Source of the DNA: Sphingomonas sp. Leaf208
GTDB taxonomy: Bacteria; Pseudomonadota; Alphaproteobacteria; Sphingomonadales; Sphingomonadaceae
Reading direction: 5' to 3'
NCBI RefSeq assembly: GCF_001421415.1
Contig: NZ_LMKH01000034.1
Span: 62,001-126,000 of the forward strand
Length of the DNA stretch: 64,000 nucleotides
Shown here: positions 17,073 through 26,337 of the stretch, piece by piece
Layout of the letters: each line of letters begins with the position of its first letter
Position numbering within the stretch: the stretch's first letter is position 1
Position numbers and translations under genes: made by a program
The notes under the pieces: model-generated
Databases searched by the model: none
Seen by the model: the letters and a program-made list of their open reading frames with translations, nothing else
What the model was told of the DNA's origin: nothing

Positions 17073-18290
17073 ATGCTTAACATGCAGCAATTGAACCTCA
17101 AGGGATCGGTGGCGCTCTTCGCGCTCTCCCTGCTGTCGGCTTGCGGCAAGGAGCAGGCTCCGCCGCCTCCGCCCACACCGACCGTCGGCGTCGTCAACGT
17201 CGGCGAGGAAGCGGTCGTGCTCACCTCCGAGCTTCCCGGTCGTATCGCCGCGGTAGAGACCTCGGAAGTTCGTCCGCAGGTCAGCGGCGTCGTTCGCGAC
17301 CGCCTGTTCACCGAGGGTGCGATGGTCAGCAAGGGCCAGGTGCTCTACGCGATCGAGGACGCCCCCTATCGCGCGGCGCTCGCCAGCGCACAGGGCCAGC
17401 TCGGCGCGGCCCAGTCGCAGATCAACGCGACCCGCCTCCAGGCGCAGCGCTACGGCCAGCTCGTCCAGCTGAACGCAGTCAGCAAGCAGGAAGCGGACAA
17501 CGCAAACGCATCCGCACAACAGGCTCGCGCCAATGTTGCAGCGCAGCAGGCGGCGGTTCAGTCGGCGCGCGTCAACCTCGGCTTCACGCGCATCAAGGCA
17601 CCGATCTCGGGCCGCATCGGCCGGTCGCTCGTGACCGTAGGCGCGCTGGTCCAGACCGGCCAGACCGATCCGCTCGCGACGATCCAGCGCACCAACACCG
17701 TCTATGTCGACGTCGTCCAGTCGGCGGCGCAGCTGCTCGATCTGAAGCAGGCGATGGCAAGCGGCGGCGTGACCCGCGGCGACGGCAGCGCGCGCGTCCA
17801 GCTGATCCTGCCGAACGGCACGACCTATCCGATCGAGGGCCGCCTGCAGTTCGCCGAAGTCACGGTCGACCAGACCACCGGCGCGGTGACGCTGCGTGCA
17901 AGCTTCCCGAACCCCAACGGCCTGTTGCTGCCGGGCATGTATGTCCGTGCGAAGCTCGTCGAGGGCACGCGTCGCCAGGCGATCATGGCACCGACCGCTG
18001 GGATCACGCGCGATCCGCGCGGCGGTGCGACCGCCCTGGTCGTCAACGCGCAGAACAAGGTCGAGCAGCGTAATGTCACGACGGACCGCGTGATCGGCGA
18101 CAAGTGGATCGTCACCAGCGGCCTGAAGCCCGGCGACAAGCTGATCGTCGAGGGCCTGCTCAACCTGCGTCCCGGCGCGACCGTCAAGCCCGCCGCCCCG
18201 CAGCAGGTCGCCAAGCCCGCCGGCGCGGCACCCGGAGGCGGCGACGCGTCCGGTGCGACCAGCAACAGTTCCGCGCAGGCCGGGAAGTAA
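17073..18290 (+). CDS. RND efflux periplasmic adaptor lipoprotein
   Basis: The membrane-fusion subunit of a tripartite AcrAB-TolC-like pump. A signal sequence ends in a lipobox (LSLLSAC), so it is a lipoprotein of the inner membrane facing the periplasm. Then come the lipoyl halves (PGRIAAVETSEVRPQVSG and IKAPISGRIG), a coiled-coil hairpin rich in Ala/Gln between them, beta-barrel and membrane-proximal domains, and a Pro/Ala/Gly-rich tail. ATGs at 17073 and 17082 are both plausible; the upstream GTG touches the operator. The pump gene starts six bases after the stop. Confidence 0.93.
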   Translation: MLNMQQLNLKGSVALFALSLLSACGKEQAPPPPPTPTVGVVNVGEEAVVLTSELPGRIAAVETSEVRPQVSGVVRDRLFTEGAMVSKGQVLYAIEDAPYRAALASAQGQLGAAQSQINATRLQAQRYGQLVQLNAVSKQEADNANASAQQARANVAAQQAAVQSARVNLGFTRIKAPISGRIGRSLVTVGALVQTGQTDPLATIQRTNTVYVDVVQSAAQLLDLKQAMASGGVTRGDGSARVQLILPNGTTYPIEGRLQFAEVTVDQTTGAVTLRASFPNPNGLLLPGMYVRAKLVEGTRRQAIMAPTAGITRDPRGGATALVVNAQNKVEQRNVTTDRVIGDKWIVTSGLKPGDKLIVEGLLNLRPGATVKPAAPQQVAKPAGAAPGGGDASGATSNSSAQAGK

Positions 18291-18296
18291 CCGCCC

Positions 18297-21200
18297 ATGT
18301 CACGCTATTTCATCGATCGACCCATCTTCGCATGGGTCATCGCCATCATCCTGATGCTGGCCGGCATCCTCGCGATCCGGTCGCTGCCGATCGCCCAGTT
18401 CCCTGAGATCGCCGCCCCCAAGGTGACGGTCGCGACGTCCTATCCGGGCGCCGACGCACAGACGCTTGAGAACACGACGACGCAGATCATTGAGCAGCAG
18501 ATGAAGGGCATCGACAACCTTCGCTACTTCGCCTCGACCTCGGACGGCTCGGGCAACCTCGCGATCACGCTCACCTTCGAGCAGGGCACCGACCCCGACA
18601 TCGCGCAGGTCCAGGTGCAGAACAAGCTGCAACAGGCAACGCCGCTCCTGCCGCAGGAAGTGCAGCAGGCCGGCCTTCGCGTGACCAAGGCGACCGCCAA
18701 CTTCCTGCTCATCATCGCCGCCTATTCGGAAAACGGCGACCACGACCAGGTCGATCTCGGCGACATGATCGCCTCGAAGCTCCAGGATCCGCTCAGCCGC
18801 ATCAAGGGCGTCGGCGACACGCAGGTGTTCGGCGCGCAATATTCGATGCGGATCTGGGTCGACCCGTTCAAGATGTCGAACCTCGGCGTCACCGTCACCG
18901 ACATCACCTCCGCACTGACCGCGCAGAACGCCCAGGTCTCGGCCGGCCAGGTCGGCAGTCTGCCTGCCGTGAAGGGCCAGTCGCTCAACGCGACCGTGAC
19001 CGCACAGTCGCGCCTCCAAACGCCGGAGCAGTTCCGCGCGATCATCGTCCGCTCGGCGACCAGCGGCGCGACCGTGCGCCTGTCGGACGTCGCCCGCGTC
19101 GAGATGGGCTCGGAGAACTACAGCTTCCAGGCACGCTATAACGGCAAGCAGGCGGCAGGCTTCGGCGTGAAGCTGGCACCGGGTGCGAACGCGCTCGATA
19201 CCGTCAAGCTGGTCAAGGCCGAGGTCAACCGGATCGCCAAGCAGTTCCCGCCCGACGTCAAGGTCGCGTTCCCGATCGACAATTCGACGTTCGTGCGGCT
19301 GTCGGTCGAGCAGGTCATCCACACGCTGATCGAGGCGATCGTCCTCGTCTTCCTCGTGATGTTCCTGTTCCTCCAGAATTTCCGCGCCACGCTGATCCCG
19401 ACGATCGCTGTCCCGGTCGTGTTGCTCGGCTCGCTTGCCGTGCTCCAGGTCGCGGGGTTCACGATCAACACGCTGACCTTGTTCGGCATGGTGCTGGCAA
19501 TCGGCCTGCTCGTCGATGACGCGATCGTCGTCGTCGAGAACGTCGAGCGCCTGATCCAGGAGGAAGGGCTATCCCCGAAGGAAGCCGCCAAGAAGTCGAT
19601 GGACGAGATCAGCGGTGCGCTGGTCGGCATCGGCCTCGTGCTGTCGGCGGTGTTCCTGCCGATGGCGTTCTTCAGCGGCTCGACCGGCGTGATCTTCCGC
19701 CAGTTCTCGATCACCATCGTGTCGTCGATGGCGCTCTCGGTGCTGGTCGCGTTGATCCTCACGCCCGCGCTCTGCGCGACGATCCTGAAGCCTGCCAAGG
19801 AAGGGCATGGCGAGAAGAAGGGCTTCTTCGGCTGGTTCAACCGCACCTTCGACAAGGGCGTCGGCAAGTATGGCAACGGCCTGCGCCGCGTCGAGAAGGG
19901 CTGGGTCCGCACGATGCTGGTCTATGCCGTGATCGTCGTCGCGATGGCGTTCATCTTCGTCCGCCTGCCCTCGGGCTTCCTCCCCGAGGAAGATCAGGGC
20001 GTGATGTTCGCACAGGTCTCGATGCCGTCGGGTACGCCGATGGAGGAGACCACCCGGACGATGGACAAGGTCCGCGATCACTTCATGATCGACGAGAAGG
20101 CCAATACCGCGGGTATCTTCACGATCAGCGGCTTCGGCTTCGTCGGCCAAGGCCAGAATGTCGGCATCGCCTTCATCCAGCTCAAGCCCTGGGAAGATCG
20201 TAGCGGCAAGGAGAACAGCGTCGCCGCGGTTGCCGCCCGTGCCAACCAGGCGCTCGCCGGGATCCGTGCCGGCATGGTGATCGGCTTCGTGCCGCCCGCC
20301 GTGCAGGAACTGGGCAACGCCAACGGCTTCGACTTCATGCTGAAGGACAATGCCGGCGTCGGTCACGAGAAACTGCTCGAGGCGCGCAACATGCTGCTTG
20401 GCATGGCCAGCCAGGACAAGCGCCTGATGCAGGTCCGTCCGAACGGCCTGGAGGATGCGCCACAGCTGAAACTGAACGTCGACCAGGCGCAGGCGGGGGC
20501 ACTCGGCCTCAGCCAGCAGGACATCAACACCACCGTCAGCACCGCATTCGGTGGCGCGTACATCAACGACTTCATCGACCGCGGTCGCGTGAAGAAGGTG
20601 TTTGTGCAGGCCGACGCACCGTTCCGCACGACGCCCGCCGATCTCGGCAACTTCTACGTCCGCGGCACGACCAGCAACGCGATGGCGCCGTTCTCTTCCT
20701 TCTCGACGACAAGCTGGAACTACGGCCCGTCACGCCTCGAACGCTATAACGGCGTAGCCTCGTTCGAGATCATGGGCTCGCCGGCGCCGGGCGTCAGCAG
20801 CGGCACCGCGATCAAGGCGATGGAGGAGATGGCGGCCAAGCTGCCCCCCGGCATCGGCTATGAGTGGACCGGGCTCAGCTATGAGGAAAACCTATCGGGC
20901 GGCCAGTCGACCACGGTCTACGCACTCTCGCTGCTGATCGTGTTCCTCTGCCTGGCCGCACTGTACGAGAGCTGGTCGATCCCGATCGCCGTCCTGCTGG
21001 TGGTGCCGCTCGGCGTCCTCGGCGCGGTCGGCGCGGCGATGCTCTTCGGGCTGAACAACGACATCTACCTCCAGGTCGGGCTGATCACGACAATCGGCGT
21101 GGCGGCGAAGAACGCGATCCTGATCGTGGAGTTCGCCGAGGAGAAGATGGGCGACGGGATGAACGCGGCCGATGCCGCGGTCGAGGCGGCCAAACTCCGC

Positions 21201-21509
21201 CTTCGCCCGATCCTGATGACGTCGTTCGCGTTCATCTTCGGCGTGTTGCCGCTCGCCTTGTCGAGCGGTGCCGGCGCCGGCGGCCAGAACGCGATCGGCT
21301 GGGCGGTGGTTGGCGGCATGCTGTCCGCGACCGTCCTCGCGATCTTCTTCGTGCCGCTGTTCTTCCTGCTCGTGAAGCGCGTCTTCAAGCAGGACAAGGC
21401 CGGCTCGGGGCAGGACCGCGACCAGGTGCCCGACCGCGACGGCAACCGTGACGACAACCGTGACGGCGGCACCAAGCCCCCCCACGACCAGCGGCCGCAG
21501 GAGGCCTGA
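18297..21509 (+). CDS. RND efflux pump, inner-membrane subunit (AcrB/MexB-like)
   Basis: A 1070-residue proton-driven drug transporter of the HAE1 class. It starts with the typical MSRYFIDRPIFAWVIAII and has twelve membrane segments in two halves. Two large periplasmic porter/docking regions sit between TM1-2 and TM7-8. The proton-relay aspartate pair lies in GLLVDDAIVVVENVERL (TM4). The late GVAAKNAILIVEFAEE motif and the very hydrophilic Asp/Arg-rich C-tail (last ~35 residues) are also visible. It sits between adaptor and outer-membrane genes with 5- to 6-base gaps. Multidrug or solvent export is the family role; substrates are unknown. Confidence 0.96.
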   Translation: MSRYFIDRPIFAWVIAIILMLAGILAIRSLPIAQFPEIAAPKVTVATSYPGADAQTLENTTTQIIEQQMKGIDNLRYFASTSDGSGNLAITLTFEQGTDPDIAQVQVQNKLQQATPLLPQEVQQAGLRVTKATANFLLIIAAYSENGDHDQVDLGDMIASKLQDPLSRIKGVGDTQVFGAQYSMRIWVDPFKMSNLGVTVTDITSALTAQNAQVSAGQVGSLPAVKGQSLNATVTAQSRLQTPEQFRAIIVRSATSGATVRLSDVARVEMGSENYSFQARYNGKQAAGFGVKLAPGANALDTVKLVKAEVNRIAKQFPPDVKVAFPIDNSTFVRLSVEQVIHTLIEAIVLVFLVMFLFLQNFRATLIPTIAVPVVLLGSLAVLQVAGFTINTLTLFGMVLAIGLLVDDAIVVVENVERLIQEEGLSPKEAAKKSMDEISGALVGIGLVLSAVFLPMAFFSGSTGVIFRQFSITIVSSMALSVLVALILTPALCATILKPAKEGHGEKKGFFGWFNRTFDKGVGKYGNGLRRVEKGWVRTMLVYAVIVVAMAFIFVRLPSGFLPEEDQGVMFAQVSMPSGTPMEETTRTMDKVRDHFMIDEKANTAGIFTISGFGFVGQGQNVGIAFIQLKPWEDRSGKENSVAAVAARANQALAGIRAGMVIGFVPPAVQELGNANGFDFMLKDNAGVGHEKLLEARNMLLGMASQDKRLMQVRPNGLEDAPQLKLNVDQAQAGALGLSQQDINTTVSTAFGGAYINDFIDRGRVKKVFVQADAPFRTTPADLGNFYVRGTTSNAMAPFSSFSTTSWNYGPSRLERYNGVASFEIMGSPAPGVSSGTAIKAMEEMAAKLPPGIGYEWTGLSYEENLSGGQSTTVYALSLLIVFLCLAALYESWSIPIAVLLVVPLGVLGAVGAAMLFGLNNDIYLQVGLITTIGVAAKNAILIVEFAEEKMGDGMNAADAAVEAAKLRLRPILMTSFAFIFGVLPLALSSGAGAGGQNAIGWAVVGGMLSATVLAIFFVPLFFLLVKRVFKQDKAGSGQDRDQVPDRDGNRDDNRDGGTKPPHDQRPQEA

Positions 21510-21514
21510 TCCAG

Positions 21515-23062
21515 ATGTTCTCGACCAAGATCTCCAGCCGCACCGCGCTCACGTTCGCCGCCGGGCTCACGCTCGCCGGATGCAACCTCGCCCCCAAATA
21601 CGTCCGTCCGGAGCTTCCCGTGGCACCAAGCGGACCGACCGGGCCAGCCTATGCGGCCGGCAACGCCGCGAACGCGATCGTACCGGCGGACACCGCGTGG
21701 GAGGCGTTCTTTACCGACGACCGCCTGCGCGGCGTGATCCGCCTCGCGCTCGACAATAACCGCGACGTCCGCATCGCGGTCGCCAACGTCGCACAGGCGC
21801 GCGCGCAATACCGCGTCCAGCGCGCGGACCTGTTCCCGACGATCGGCGCAACCGGCAGCGCGACCTACCAGAAGTCGCCGTTCGGTGCGGTTGGCGGCGG
21901 CGTAGGCGGTGTCGGCGGCGGCACGGGCGGCGGCACTGGTGGTGGCACGGGCGGCGTCGGTGGCGGTACCGGAACGGGTGGCGGCACCGGTGGTGGTACC
22001 GGCGGCGCTGGCACGGCCGTCACGGGCAGCGGGCGCGCCGACATCTATTCGGCCAATGTTGGCATCTCGGCATGGGAAATCGACCTCTTCGGCCGCATCC
22101 GCAACCTGACGCAGGCGCAGCAGGAAGCGTATTTCGCGGCGGAAGAAAACCGCAACGCCGCCCAGGTGTCGCTCATCTCGGAGACCGCGACCGCGTGGCT
22201 GACGATGGCCGCCGACCAGGACCGCCTCAAGATCGCGCAGGATACCGAGCGCGCGTTCGGCCAGACGCTGAAGCTCACGCAGGACCGCTTCCGGATCGGC
22301 ATCGCCTCCGAGCTCGAAGTGCGTCAGGCGCGCACCACCTATGACCAGGCGCGCTCGGACATTGCCGACGCGACCACGCTGATCGCGCAGGACCAGAACG
22401 CGCTCAACCTGCTCGCCGGGACGACCGTGACGCAGGATCTGCTTCCCGCGCGGATGCCGGACAAGACGCCGACGCTGGAGAATCTGCCCGCCAACCTGTC
22501 ATCGGAGGTGCTGTTACGCCGCCCGGACGTCGCCGCGGCCGAGCACAACTTGATCGCCGCCAACGCGAATATCGGCGCGGCGCGCGCGGCGTTCTTCCCG
22601 AACATTTCGCTGACCGCGGCATTCGGCACGCTCAGCCTTGGCTTGTCCAACCTGTTCGGCAGCGGCAGCCAGCAATGGTCGGTCGCCCCGTCGATCACGC
22701 AGCCGATCTTCGATTTCGGTCGCAACAAGGGCAACCTGCAATACGCCAAGGCGACGCGCGACGCGATGCTGGCCACGTATGAACGGAGCATCCAGACCGG
22801 CTTCCGCGAGGTCGCCGATGCGCTGGCACGTCGCGGCACGATCAACAGCCAGCTCGAGGCTCAGACGTCGCTGCGTGACAACGCGGCCGGCGCGTATAAC
22901 CTGTCGCAGCTCCGCTTCCGCGCCGGTATCGACCCGTTCCTCAACACGCTCGATTCGCAGCGCGCGCTCTACACCGCCCAGCAGAGCCTGCTCGCGACAC
23001 GCCTCGTCCGCGACAGCAACGCGGTCGAACTCTACCGCTCGCTCGGTGGTGGCCTGAAGTAA
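21515..23062 (+). CDS. NodT-family outer-membrane efflux lipoprotein
   Basis: The TolC/OprM-like channel of the pump, 515 aa, with a lipoprotein signal (LTLAGC, C23). Two OEP repeats provide the beta strands and long periplasmic helices; WEIDLFGRI and the late QPIFDFGRNKGNL mark the strand-helix transitions. Residues ~124-172 are a Gly/Thr-rich low-complexity insert, encoded by imperfect repeats of GGCGGCACNGG, located where the first extracellular loop of OprM-like channels lies. That loop is normally short. The gene ends the efflux operon and is followed by a family-B repeat. Confidence 0.93.
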   Translation: MFSTKISSRTALTFAAGLTLAGCNLAPKYVRPELPVAPSGPTGPAYAAGNAANAIVPADTAWEAFFTDDRLRGVIRLALDNNRDVRIAVANVAQARAQYRVQRADLFPTIGATGSATYQKSPFGAVGGGVGGVGGGTGGGTGGGTGGVGGGTGTGGGTGGGTGGAGTAVTGSGRADIYSANVGISAWEIDLFGRIRNLTQAQQEAYFAAEENRNAAQVSLISETATAWLTMAADQDRLKIAQDTERAFGQTLKLTQDRFRIGIASELEVRQARTTYDQARSDIADATTLIAQDQNALNLLAGTTVTQDLLPARMPDKTPTLENLPANLSSEVLLRRPDVAAAEHNLIAANANIGAARAAFFPNISLTAAFGTLSLGLSNLFGSGSQQWSVAPSITQPIFDFGRNKGNLQYAKATRDAMLATYERSIQTGFREVADALARRGTINSQLEAQTSLRDNAAGAYNLSQLRFRAGIDPFLNTLDSQRALYTAQQSLLATRLVRDSNAVELYRSLGGGLK

Positions 23063-23087
23063 GGCCTGCTTCCAACAACATGACCTG

Positions 23088-23197
23088 CCCCCCTCCCTGG
23101 AAGGGAGGGGCTGGGGGTGGGTAGGCCCGCTCGTGTCGCGGCGTCTGGACAGATCGAAACCGACCCACCCCCGAACCCCTCCCTTTCAGGGAGGGGC
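23088..23197. repeat. Family B paired inverted repeat
   Basis: CCCTCCCTGGAAGGGAGGGG, GGGGGTGGGTAGG, a spacer with TCGTGTCGCG, then CGACCCACCCCCGAACCCCTCCC and TTTCAGGGAGGGG. The layout and arms match 2322-2429, including the GTGTCG-type spacer piece. It lies between the convergent efflux operon and the FMN reductase gene. Confidence 0.88.
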
Positions 23198-23206
23198 GAG
23201 AAGGTT

Positions 23207-23830
23207 CTAGTTCGCCGGCTCCGACAACGGCGCGAACCGTGCCACCTGCCGCCCGACCAGCCGCAACTGCTCGAGCACCGCAGGATCGCTCGCCCCGCCC
23301 TCATCGTCGAACTTCGTCACCTGCGTATTGATCGCGGCGGCAAACGGCGTCGGCCACCCGCGCAACGCATGGACGATCGACCGCAACGCCGCGATCGTGC
23401 TCCCCGTCGCCTGCCACCCATACGCCGTCGCGATCAGCCCGACCGGCATGTCCGCCAGATACGGCCGCTCCGGATCGCGCGCGGTTTCCTCCAGCAGGTC
23501 GAGCGCGTTCTTCACGACGCCTGAAATGCTGCCGTGATAGCCGGGACTTGCGATGATCACCGCCGACGCCTCGCGCACCGCCGCGACGAACGCCTGTTCG
23601 TCGGGCGTCCGCGTCGTCGCCTTCGGATCGTAGAGCGGCAGCCGCGCCATGTCGGCGCCGCCGAACATCTGCGTGCGATAGCCCTGTTTCTCGACCGCAT
23701 CGAGCGCGATCCGCAGCGCACGCTCGGTCGACGAGACGCCGCCGATCGTGCCGCCGATGCCGACGACCAGCGGCAGGACGGCGGGAGGAGTGTCGGAAGC
23801 GGCCACGGTTTTATCCTGTTCGAACGTCAT
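23207..23830 (-). CDS. NADPH-dependent FMN reductase family protein
   Basis: A 207-residue flavodoxin-like oxidoreductase. The N-terminal Rossmann-type strand VVGIGGTIGGVSSTERAL binds the flavin phosphate, and SPGYHGSISGVVKNALDLLEE is the characteristic FMN_red segment near residue 95. Such enzymes reduce FMN, quinones or azo dyes with NAD(P)H in the cytoplasm. The first ~20 residues are an unconserved leader, so the true start may be internal. The specific substrate cannot be inferred, and its neighbours give no clue. Confidence 0.85.
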   Translation of the reverse strand: MTFEQDKTVAASDTPPAVLPLVVGIGGTIGGVSSTERALRIALDAVEKQGYRTQMFGGADMARLPLYDPKATTRTPDEQAFVAAVREASAVIIASPGYHGSISGVVKNALDLLEETARDPERPYLADMPVGLIATAYGWQATGSTIAALRSIVHALRGWPTPFAAAINTQVTKFDDEGGASDPAVLEQLRLVGRQVARFAPLSEPAN

Positions 23831-24010
23831 GCGATGCTCTTTCCCGTTTCGTCGCGCGATGACAACAGCGCTTCGGTCGGTTCTCGTCCGGCGAACGTAG
23901 TGCCGCTGTCGCTAAGCCCCTGTACACGTTAAGCATGCGCAGGAACGGACGGCGCAAGCACAGACTTGCCCGAGCTGTCATAGAACGATAATACACCTGA
24001 CGTCCGCCGC

Positions 24011-26188
24011 TTGGCCGACCCGCTGGAACGACCGATGCGCCCCGATCCCTTCGACCCCAACCGTTCCAGCTCCAGCGGCGACCGCGAGCCCTACGCCTAT
24101 GAGCGCGAGCGGCTGATCACTGAGCGCGAACGCCTGCGCCAGAAATACGAGGCCGAGCGGGACGGTGAAGATCCCGCCCCGTATGATCGCGACTTCGGCG
24201 CGGCCTACGCCACCCCCAGCACGCCACGACGCAAGCGTCCGATCGGTCGCTGGATCCTGCGCGGAGCGGGGATCGGCATCGTCCTGCTGGTGATCGCGAT
24301 CATCTGGCTGGCGATCACCGCACCGCTGTCGAAGTCGCTCCAGCCACCGACCCCGCCCTCCATCACGCTGACCGCGGACGACGGCACGCCAATCGCGCGA
24401 CGCGGTGCGATCATCGGCAAGTCGGTCGATGCCTCGAAGCTTCCGGCGCACGTCACGCAGGCGTTCCTAGCAATCGAGGACCGGCGCTTCTATTCGCACT
24501 GGGGCGTCGACCCGCGCGGCATCGCGCGCGCAGCCTGGGCGAACATGGGCTCGGGCGGCGTGCGCCAGGGCGGCTCGACGATCACGCAGCAGCTCGCGAA
24601 GAACGCGTTCCTCGATTCGGACCGCACCGCGACGCGGAAGATTCGCGAGGCGATGATCGCGTTCTGGCTCGAGGCATGGCTGTCGAAGAACGAAATCCTC
24701 TCGCGCTATGTCTCCAACGTCTATTTCGGCGACAACACCTACGGGATCAGCGCGGCCGCCAAGCACTATTTCGGTCGGACCCCCGACAAGCTCAACGTCG
24801 GCCAGGCGGCAATGCTCGCCGGCCTCGTCAAGGCACCGTCGCGTCTCGCCCCCACCTCCAACCTCGAAGGCGCGCGCAAGCGAGAGGCCGTCGTGGTCGG
24901 CGCGATGGTCGACGCGGGCTTCCTTACCAAGGCGGAGGGCGAGGCGGTCCAACCGCAGCGCGTACTCGGCAGCCGCCCGTCGCAGCTCCCCAACGGCACC
25001 TATTTCGCCGATTGGATACTCCCCGAAGCGCGCGACCAGGCCGGTGAGATCAAGACCGAGGCGACCGTCCAGACGACACTAGACCCGCGGCTACAGCGCG
25101 CGGCAGAACGCACCATAGCGCGCGCGGGTCTGCGTCAGGCGCAGGTCGCGCTGGTGGCGATGCGACCCGATGGCCGCGTCGTCGCGATGATCGGCGGCAA
25201 GAACTACGCGAAAAGCCCGTTCAACCGCGCGACGCAGGCGCGGCGCCAGCCCGGCTCGACCTTCAAGCTGTTCGTCTACCTCGCCGCGATGCGCCAGGGC
25301 CTCACCCCCGATTCGACGATCGAGGACCGCCCGGTGACGATAGGCGACTGGACCCCGAAGAACAGCGACGGCCGCTATCAGGGGACGATCACGCTGCGCC
25401 AGGCATTCGCACGCTCGTCCAACGTGGCGGCTGCGCGGCTCACACAACAGGTCGGCGTGAAGGCGGTGATCAAGGCGGCGCGCGATCTCGGCATCTCGAC
25501 GCCTATCCCGAGCGAGGCGACGATCGGCCTCGGCACCTCGACCGTGTCGCTGCTCGAACTGACCGCCGCCTATGCCGCGATCGCGCGCGAGCAATATCCG
25601 GTCCAGCCGCGCGGGCTCGCCGACGTCCGCGAGAAGGGCTGGTACCAGTCGCTGACCGGCGGCGCGACCGAGATGCCGAGCAATATCCACGACGAGATGC
25701 TCGACCTGCTGGCGGCCTCGATCCGCACCGGCACCGGGCGCGGCGCGAACCTCACGGTCGACGCGTTCGGCAAGACCGGCACGACGTCGGACAACAAGGA
25801 CGCGCTGTTCGTCGGCTTCGCGCGCGATCTGGTGGTCGGCGTGTGGGTCGGCAACGACGACAATTCGTCGAACCCCGGCCTGTCGGGCGGCGGCATCCCC
25901 GCACGGATCTGGCGCGACTTCATGCAGAGCGCGCTGGGGATCGCACCGATCGCGGCGCCTGCGCCCGCGGTGGAAGAGGTCGATCCGGACTCACTGCCAG
26001 CGGAAGACCAAGAGAATTCCATTCTGCCGCTAGGCGGGGAGATCGAAGGAATGGGCTTCAACCTGAAGATGGGCGAGGACGGCACTATCTCCGTCGGCCC
26101 CTCCCGCCGCGACCGCCAGGAAGGCCCGCCTCCCCGCGACGATCGCCGGCCGCCGGAAGAAGAACCGGGACCCGACGAGGGGCAATAG
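24011..26188 (+). CDS. Class A penicillin-binding protein (PBP1-type)
   Basis: A bifunctional peptidoglycan synthase of about 725 aa. A cytosolic, highly charged region (residues 1-76, with a probable coiled coil of Glu/Arg around 28-50) leads to one membrane helix (81-104). The glycosyltransferase-51 domain has E156 in AIEDRRFYSHWG and GGSTITQQLAKN. The transpeptidase domain has S416-x-x-K in PGSTFK, SSN near 469 and KTGT at 588. The C-tail is acidic then Pro/Arg-rich. TTG at 24011 is used; an ATG at 24035 with GGAA upstream may be the real start. It stands alone, 180 bases from a divergent gene. Confidence 0.93.
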   Translation: MADPLERPMRPDPFDPNRSSSSGDREPYAYERERLITERERLRQKYEAERDGEDPAPYDRDFGAAYATPSTPRRKRPIGRWILRGAGIGIVLLVIAIIWLAITAPLSKSLQPPTPPSITLTADDGTPIARRGAIIGKSVDASKLPAHVTQAFLAIEDRRFYSHWGVDPRGIARAAWANMGSGGVRQGGSTITQQLAKNAFLDSDRTATRKIREAMIAFWLEAWLSKNEILSRYVSNVYFGDNTYGISAAAKHYFGRTPDKLNVGQAAMLAGLVKAPSRLAPTSNLEGARKREAVVVGAMVDAGFLTKAEGEAVQPQRVLGSRPSQLPNGTYFADWILPEARDQAGEIKTEATVQTTLDPRLQRAAERTIARAGLRQAQVALVAMRPDGRVVAMIGGKNYAKSPFNRATQARRQPGSTFKLFVYLAAMRQGLTPDSTIEDRPVTIGDWTPKNSDGRYQGTITLRQAFARSSNVAAARLTQQVGVKAVIKAARDLGISTPIPSEATIGLGTSTVSLLELTAAYAAIAREQYPVQPRGLADVREKGWYQSLTGGATEMPSNIHDEMLDLLAASIRTGTGRGANLTVDAFGKTGTTSDNKDALFVGFARDLVVGVWVGNDDNSSNPGLSGGGIPARIWRDFMQSALGIAPIAAPAPAVEEVDPDSLPAEDQENSILPLGGEIEGMGFNLKMGEDGTISVGPSRRDRQEGPPPRDDRRPPEEEPGPDEGQ

Positions 26189-26209
26189 GGCTCCAGCCGT
26201 AGAGCAGCT

Positions 26210-26267
26210 TGTTTCCCCGCGAAGGCGGGGACCCAGACTGGGCTCCCGCCTTCGCGGGAGAACAAGA
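26210..26267. repeat. Family D compact repeat
   Basis: TTTCCCCGCGAAGGCGGGGA, CCCAGACTGGG, then CTCCCGCCTTCGCGGGAGAA: two hairpins back to back within 58 bases. The same element is at 37425-37483. Translated in one frame it makes a false N-terminal extension to the threonine aldolase gene. Confidence 0.88.
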
Positions 26268-26337
26268 AAGCGGTCGCCAACGTCCGAGCGGCGACACTCC
26301 CGTTGACGCCAACACCGCATCGCAGCATGTCTCCCCC

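Noticed and set aside
26209..26337. 43-codon extension of the threonine aldolase frame
   Set aside because: It translates a family-D repeat; the conserved protein starts at MRFFSDNAA (26338).
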